Below are positions 59,172-64,000 of a stretch of DNA of 64,000 nt, in pieces. A program made the position numbers and the translations under genes. This DNA comes from Larus michahellis (taxonomy: Eukaryota > Chordata > Aves > Charadriiformes > Laridae): contig NC_133906.1 in the NCBI RefSeq assembly GCF_964199755.1, positions 2,852,001 through 2,916,000 on the forward strand. Reading direction: 5' to 3'. The notes under the pieces are model-generated. The model made no database searches. It was not told where the DNA came from and worked only from the letters and a program-made list of their open reading frames with translations. Every line of letters starts with the position of its first letter. Position 1 is the first letter of the stretch.

Positions 59172-62100
59172 TCAAATATTTAAGTACTTCACCCCGGGAA
59201 CAAACTCCTTTGCGTTTGGATTCAGGTTACTCTTGACCTGAGGAAGGGAAAAACAGAAGTCCAGTTGAATCATCATTTTCATCTTCCATCTTCCAGCTGA
59301 ACACAATTCTAGGAAGAGTTTAGGGCTTTAGAGTTAACAGCCAGGCAAAGCGTACGGGGTTTTGCACACACCAGAAGTCTTTATAATCCCTAGAAAAGGC
59401 CGCTCCTCTGTGCTAGTACCCGAATCGTCCATCCTTCCTCAGCACCACCCGGACGTTTCGCTCAGGTTAAGGGCTCAGGGACTAAGAACGCCCCCCCACG
59501 CCCCACACCCCGGCACGCATCAAATGCGGCGACTTCGATTAAGGCCAAAATAGCTTTTTCCGGAGCCGAGCTCTTAGAACGTGCCACGAGGTTTTCAGAT
59601 CTCGCTTCTTTAAGCGAGAAGAGATTTGTTGCAGGAACTTAAGCCGCTTCTGTGAATTTAACGTCTACGAACACTGTATCGATTTTTACCATTTCTGGGC
59701 CTGCCCCGTCCCCCCCCGCCCAAGGTGCTGCTCTACCCTGTCCTGCAGTTACCGGTGGGCAGCCAGCACGTCCAGAATGAGCTCTTTCTCTCAAAGAAAC
59801 GGAGGATTAGGCTTTTATGTTCTTAATTGAGTCCAAAACTGCTGCCTGCAGCTGCTTAAGCTTCCAAGTGACCAAAAGACTGCTTAAGCTTATCAGTAAC
59901 TCTGTGTTTTATTAGGGAAAATACTTACACGCTGCCCTTCCCTTTTAGTTAAGCTCTGGACAGGAGTCGCACAGCAAGAAACAGGGAAATAATCATAGAT
60001 TTGCTGCTTCCCTCACCTTTACAATTTCTACATAGATCTGCTACGGTTCGCACGATCCAAACCAGAGCTGAGGACGCGGCTCGTTCCTGCCCAACAAAAC
60101 TGCTGACAGATGCCAAATTAAACTTTTGCCGTCCTGTCAACGAACGGCACCTCACAGGGCCAGCGCGCTCCGCTCGCCGCCTTTCTTTTATAACACAGAA
60201 CGCACACCCAAAGCCACTTGAATTTTTGCCATGGGCTAGGAGAGGCACCGTGTGGTTATGAAGAAAACCACGGAATAGGTCACGTCACTCAAGGAATCAT
60301 CCCTTCCCCAACCGCTCCACGTTTCCCCCCCACCACAGCCAGGCATGGTTTAAGAGTCTCTGGCCTACATGTAAAGCATTTTCTCTTGCCATTAGCAGCA
60401 ACGAAAGTCAGCCTTGGAAAAGGAGAGACGTCAAGCTTTAGAAATATGACGAGAAACTGAATTTACCACCAGATCCTCCAGTGATGAGCTGTCACTGATA
60501 ACAAGATCATTGAACTGGTCCTGGATTTGATCCATTGTTTGTGGGAGATCACGGGCTGGAATAAACCATTCGTGCTCCTCCTCTTCTTCCAGCATCTCCT
60601 GGAAACAGCGCTCAATAAATTCTTCTTCCCACAACTCCTCTTCGATCTATACAACGAGAGGAAACAGCTTCATCAACAAACTTAGGGAGAGCTTGTGTCT
60701 TCATTCCAAGGTTTTGTGCACCTTGCTGGCCCTGCTTTCTACCTGCGCAACAGCGTTTCTAGCCGAAAACCACACCTGTGCTGCAGGAAGGCAAGCAGCG
60801 TGGATTTTTTTTAACGTAGAAAAGTGTTTTGTCCCAGAAACTCGGGCTGCAGCTAAAAGGGAAGGGCGGGAGAACCCCCCCAGCCCTAGATGTTTTCGTC
60901 TGCAGCTTGTTAGGAGCTCAAGGAGAAGGAAAATGCTGGCTCCGAGCGAAAGTTTTGGTTGTACCAACTAGTCTGGACTGAACTCACTGCAAGTATGAGG
61001 AGAGGAACCAGGGACAACGCAGGCAGCCAGGCACACTCCCTTGGAAAGCATCCTGCAAGATTTTTGGGAAAAAAAAATAACCACTGCCTGTCACTTGGAA
61101 CGAGCAGCATCTCCTCAGCTGTAGATTACGCGTTCACCCAACGCAGTTCTCCTACGGAACTCCCCATGATCTCAGGGGCTGTCAAGAACGCTGACCTGCC
61201 GCGCCATAAGCGGAACAAATCAACTGATACAGAACTGACACAGAACTGACACACACTGCAGAGATTAAAGGAAAGTTGGGCTTGGTTGTTCAGTAAATAA
61301 GCTTTGGAGGGAGTTCATCCCGACAAATTTTCCATGTCCTGCATCACAGTATTTAAGAGTGGAAAGCCGGGAAATAGAAGCTGGTGTGAATGACTTGCCA
61401 GGCACAAGGGAGTGGAAAATTATTCAGGACAGATTTAAAAGTTCACTCAGTGGAAGCTCAAACGAGTTTTCCTATCTAACCTTCACTCTGAAATCAAATA
61501 CATACTCGATCCTGAAGTGGAAATTCAGTTACATACCACAAACACCAAATCAAAAGATTTCACGGCAGAGTTCAGGATTCCTGTAAAATCAGAGGTCCCC
61601 TGGGTGCCCCTTGGGGCAAACACACTCACCAGCTCCCTCGGTGCTCAAGATGCACAGCTTTGGGGAACGGGGACCCATCACCATACGCTCTAAGCCACTG
61701 TCCAGACAACTCAAAACCCCGCGCGAAACACCAGCTTTGTGATTTCCCCAGTAAAGCGCTCCAGCAAGGACAGTGGCCTCCAATCAATCCTCCTTGCGAG
61801 GCACCGCCTCCGTCCTGCGCGCGGGTACAAGGCAGCCGCGGGCACGTGGCCACGAGCCATGATTACAGCAGGGGTTGCCGGGCTCCGGGTTTTGTGTTAC
61901 ATGGTTGCACACCTACGCGTGCCTCCAATGGCAGCTCCAGAAGTACTAAATAATGTCTAATTCCCCAAATGTCTTGACATTAATATTGCCTGTTTGTATT
62001 TTCCAACCCAAGTTTAACTTGCTCGGGTGCCTGCAGCGGCAGGCGACCAGGTTGCTGCACGGTGTGTGCCTGCCTAAGACCACTCTCCCCTCATGCTGCC

Positions 62101-63203
62101 ACCGTTCCTCTTCTCCAAAAACGGAGTCTGTACCTGAAAAATAGTTTATTTACAGCACAACTCCCAGCTCCCTCCCCAGGAACTACACATCCCGTACGCG
62201 AACCACAGTACAGTCGCCAGGAGGAAAAACCCACCAAACAGGAAACAACACTGAGACCATCCCGGCATATGCACAAGAGAATTTAGATTTTTGCGAGCAA
62301 CCTGAATTCCAGATTAGCTTTGTGCCCTGCCGGCACCCTAGAGAGAGAGCAGCAGCCATATCCTGTTTCAGAAGCTCAGACTTCAGCACAGCCGTCCTGC
62401 GCTGGAGTGCAGAGAAAGCGGCTACTGGAGTACAAAGATCAAGTTTTGATTAAGAAAGGGGCGGTGGAACGCGGTAGGCTGTTCCCAGCCTCCACAGGAG
62501 AGAAAACTGCGTCCAGATGCAAGGTGAAAGACGAAATGAAGGCTTCCGTCCAAACCTGGTTGTGAAGGCCAGCCGTGAGACACTTTAATATTAAGCAACA
62601 AACAGGACTGTCACCCAACAGCTCTGTCCACCAACTCCCTTGGGAACACCAGCCCTGTTGACGATGCAGGAATGCACCCGGACGTATCCAGCTCAGAACA
62701 GACGGCATGTCTGCACACGTGAAACCTCCGCAGCCTGGCAAGCCCCATCCCTTCCAAAGTGCCACATAAAGTCTGTCAACTATGGGGTTTTTTTTCCCCT
62801 TCCCGCAGAAGTAGGGAATTAATGGATGCACTAGAACATGCCACACTTCCCATATTTTCCAGCAAGATTACAGAAACCAAGTATTTATTGCCAAGAGACA
62901 CCAAGATCTGTCTGTTCCCCAGGATTATTCTAGCAAGCCCCTCTAAAACCCTGTCTCCAAAGGATTCCCAGTCTTGCACCCCAGTTGTTAAGCCACAGCG
63001 CCCCTCCCTCCAGCTAGAAAATGGCAAAGCGCACCACAAGACATTTAAAGAGGGAAATGACTTGCCTGCCTGTTAAATTCCTCTTCGTTTTCCATCCACA
63101 TGTACTCCGCAAAGGGATTGTCATCTTCATGAGAGTGACCATTTATAATCACATCTTCACTGATGATGCTTGGGCTAGTACTGCTGCGACTTGGATCTTT
63201 CAT
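59172..63203 (-). CDS. PAIP2: PAIP2, poly(A)-binding protein-interacting protein 2
   Basis: Small acidic cytoplasmic translational repressor that displaces PABPC1 from poly(A) and from eIF4G. Three coding exons on the minus strand join in phase: 63066-63203 (46 codons, ATG 63201-63203), 60467-60646 (60 codons) and 59172-59237 (21 codons plus TGA). The product is 127 residues, the human length, and almost identical to it. The central acidic region (PAM1) includes [16 protein letters not shown]. The C-terminal PAM2 motif, [16 protein letters not shown], binds the MLLE domain of PABPC1. The human protein ends in KYGNI and this one in KYLNI. The exon carrying the ATG begins at an acceptor (exon edge 63225), so at least one 5'UTR exon lies further right, probably outside the window. 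The donor after codon 46 is GC rather than GT (CAG|GCAAGT). The 3'UTR runs left to about 58.05 kb, convergent with SLC23A1. Confidence 0.97.
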
Positions 63204-63225
63204 GGCTGCGCCTCTGATTCAAAGT

Positions 63226-64000
63226 CTGCAATTAAGACAGGCGGTAATTAAAGATGTGCAGATTTGCTCATCACCCTGCTTCTGCATAAGCCCGGCCCAA
63301 GGGACGGCTGCACCTGGAGGCTCCAAGTAGCCTGACCGGGGTTGTAGCAGAGGAGCTCTGCTAATCCCAGCAAGTCAAAAAAGTATCAGAACCGTCGTTT
63401 CCATTGCATCCAGATCAGAGTGACAAGTTAATTTCCCAAATTAAACCTCGCCAAATGCCAAGCGCCGAGGCCAATGAAAAGCAGCAGGAAAAAACAGAAA
63501 GCATGTGTGCTTGCCAGTAGGAAAGTATTTAAGGCAACGTTCAAGAAACAAAAGGAAAATTCGTTTTCCAGAATGCTTTTCAAGTTCCCACCTGAGTCTC
63601 GACCAGCTCTCCCAGAAACAAACTGCCCAGAGCCCACGGGCAACACCTCAGGGGAATTTCCAAGGATACCCACGGCAGGGGAAACTTCAGTGCGACTTTC
63701 AGCCTACTCAAATTCAGTTACGGGATGTTCTACGTGATCACATGAACCAGCTTTCACAGCCATTTCACCGCTGAGAAACCTCACAAGAGAGGCAGAAACC
63801 CTTCCGCACCCATTACTCACAGAGCCAATTTGGCACAACAGTTCTAACAGCTACCTCATTAGCAAAAGCCCACTGATTAAGAAGCTTCAGGTAAAGACAA
63901 ACATCTGAAGGCACTGGAAGACAGTACGTGCTTGCCTCTCATCCCACTTCATTAATATGGATTGAGTCACATCTGGAGAGAGCTCAACATTTCTGCCTGT
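63226..64000 (-). other. PAIP2: PAIP2 intron upstream of the first coding exon
   Basis: Begins at the acceptor of the ATG-bearing exon on the minus strand (ttaattgcag, edge at 63225). No CpG-rich promoter or further exon is visible up to the window edge, so the 5'UTR exon and promoter probably lie beyond it. Confidence 0.6.

Overview
The window looks like nuclear DNA of a bird. It carries at least nine CR1 LINE copies with the avian 3' tail (atagaatcatagaatggtttgg type, both orientations), has no mammalian-type SINEs, and shows compact GC-rich genes with 80-130 bp introns beside AT-richer DNA. Genes were found by reading exons for known vertebrate proteins and checking that splice sites and reading phases join. 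No database search was possible, so orthology rests on recalled family sequences. The species cannot be named from this window.

The gene order matches the human 5q31.2 block read in reverse: ECSCR (+, 9.9-20.5 kb, first exon not found), DNAJC18 (+, 24.2-38.0 kb), PROB1 (+, 43.9-48.6 kb), MZB1 (+, 49.7-51.3 kb), SLC23A1 (+, 51.8-55.8 kb) and PAIP2 (-, 59.2-63.2 kb, convergent with SLC23A1). SPATA24, which lies between DNAJC18 and PROB1 in mammals, was not recognised. An orphan CpG-island promoter (about 40.6 kb) occupies its place. STING1, expected left of ECSCR, was not seen either and is probably outside the window.

The first 9.9 kb hold no gene I can support, only CR1 and older MIR-like repeat fragments. 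From 9.9 to 40 kb the DNA is moderately AT-rich with long introns. From about 40.5 to 57.5 kb it is strongly GC-rich, and PROB1, MZB1 and SLC23A1 are packed tightly there. From 58 kb it is AT-rich again (PAIP2 3'UTR and introns). The genes do not form one pathway. They encode an endothelial sialomucin-like membrane protein (ECSCR), an ER-type J-protein (DNAJC18), a disordered proline-rich protein (PROB1), a plasma/B-cell ER cochaperone (MZB1), the sodium-ascorbate transporter SVCT1 (SLC23A1) and a translational repressor that binds poly(A)-binding protein (PAIP2).

Most unusual features: a spacer-free inverted repeat with 52 bp arms ending in the CRE of the DNAJC18 promoter; 28 tandem 13-residue SFGxP units inside PROB1; a GC-AG intron in PAIP2; modular phase-1 mucin exons in ECSCR with CR1 copies pressed against two splice sites; and a DNAJC18 start that lacks the mammalian N-terminal extension.
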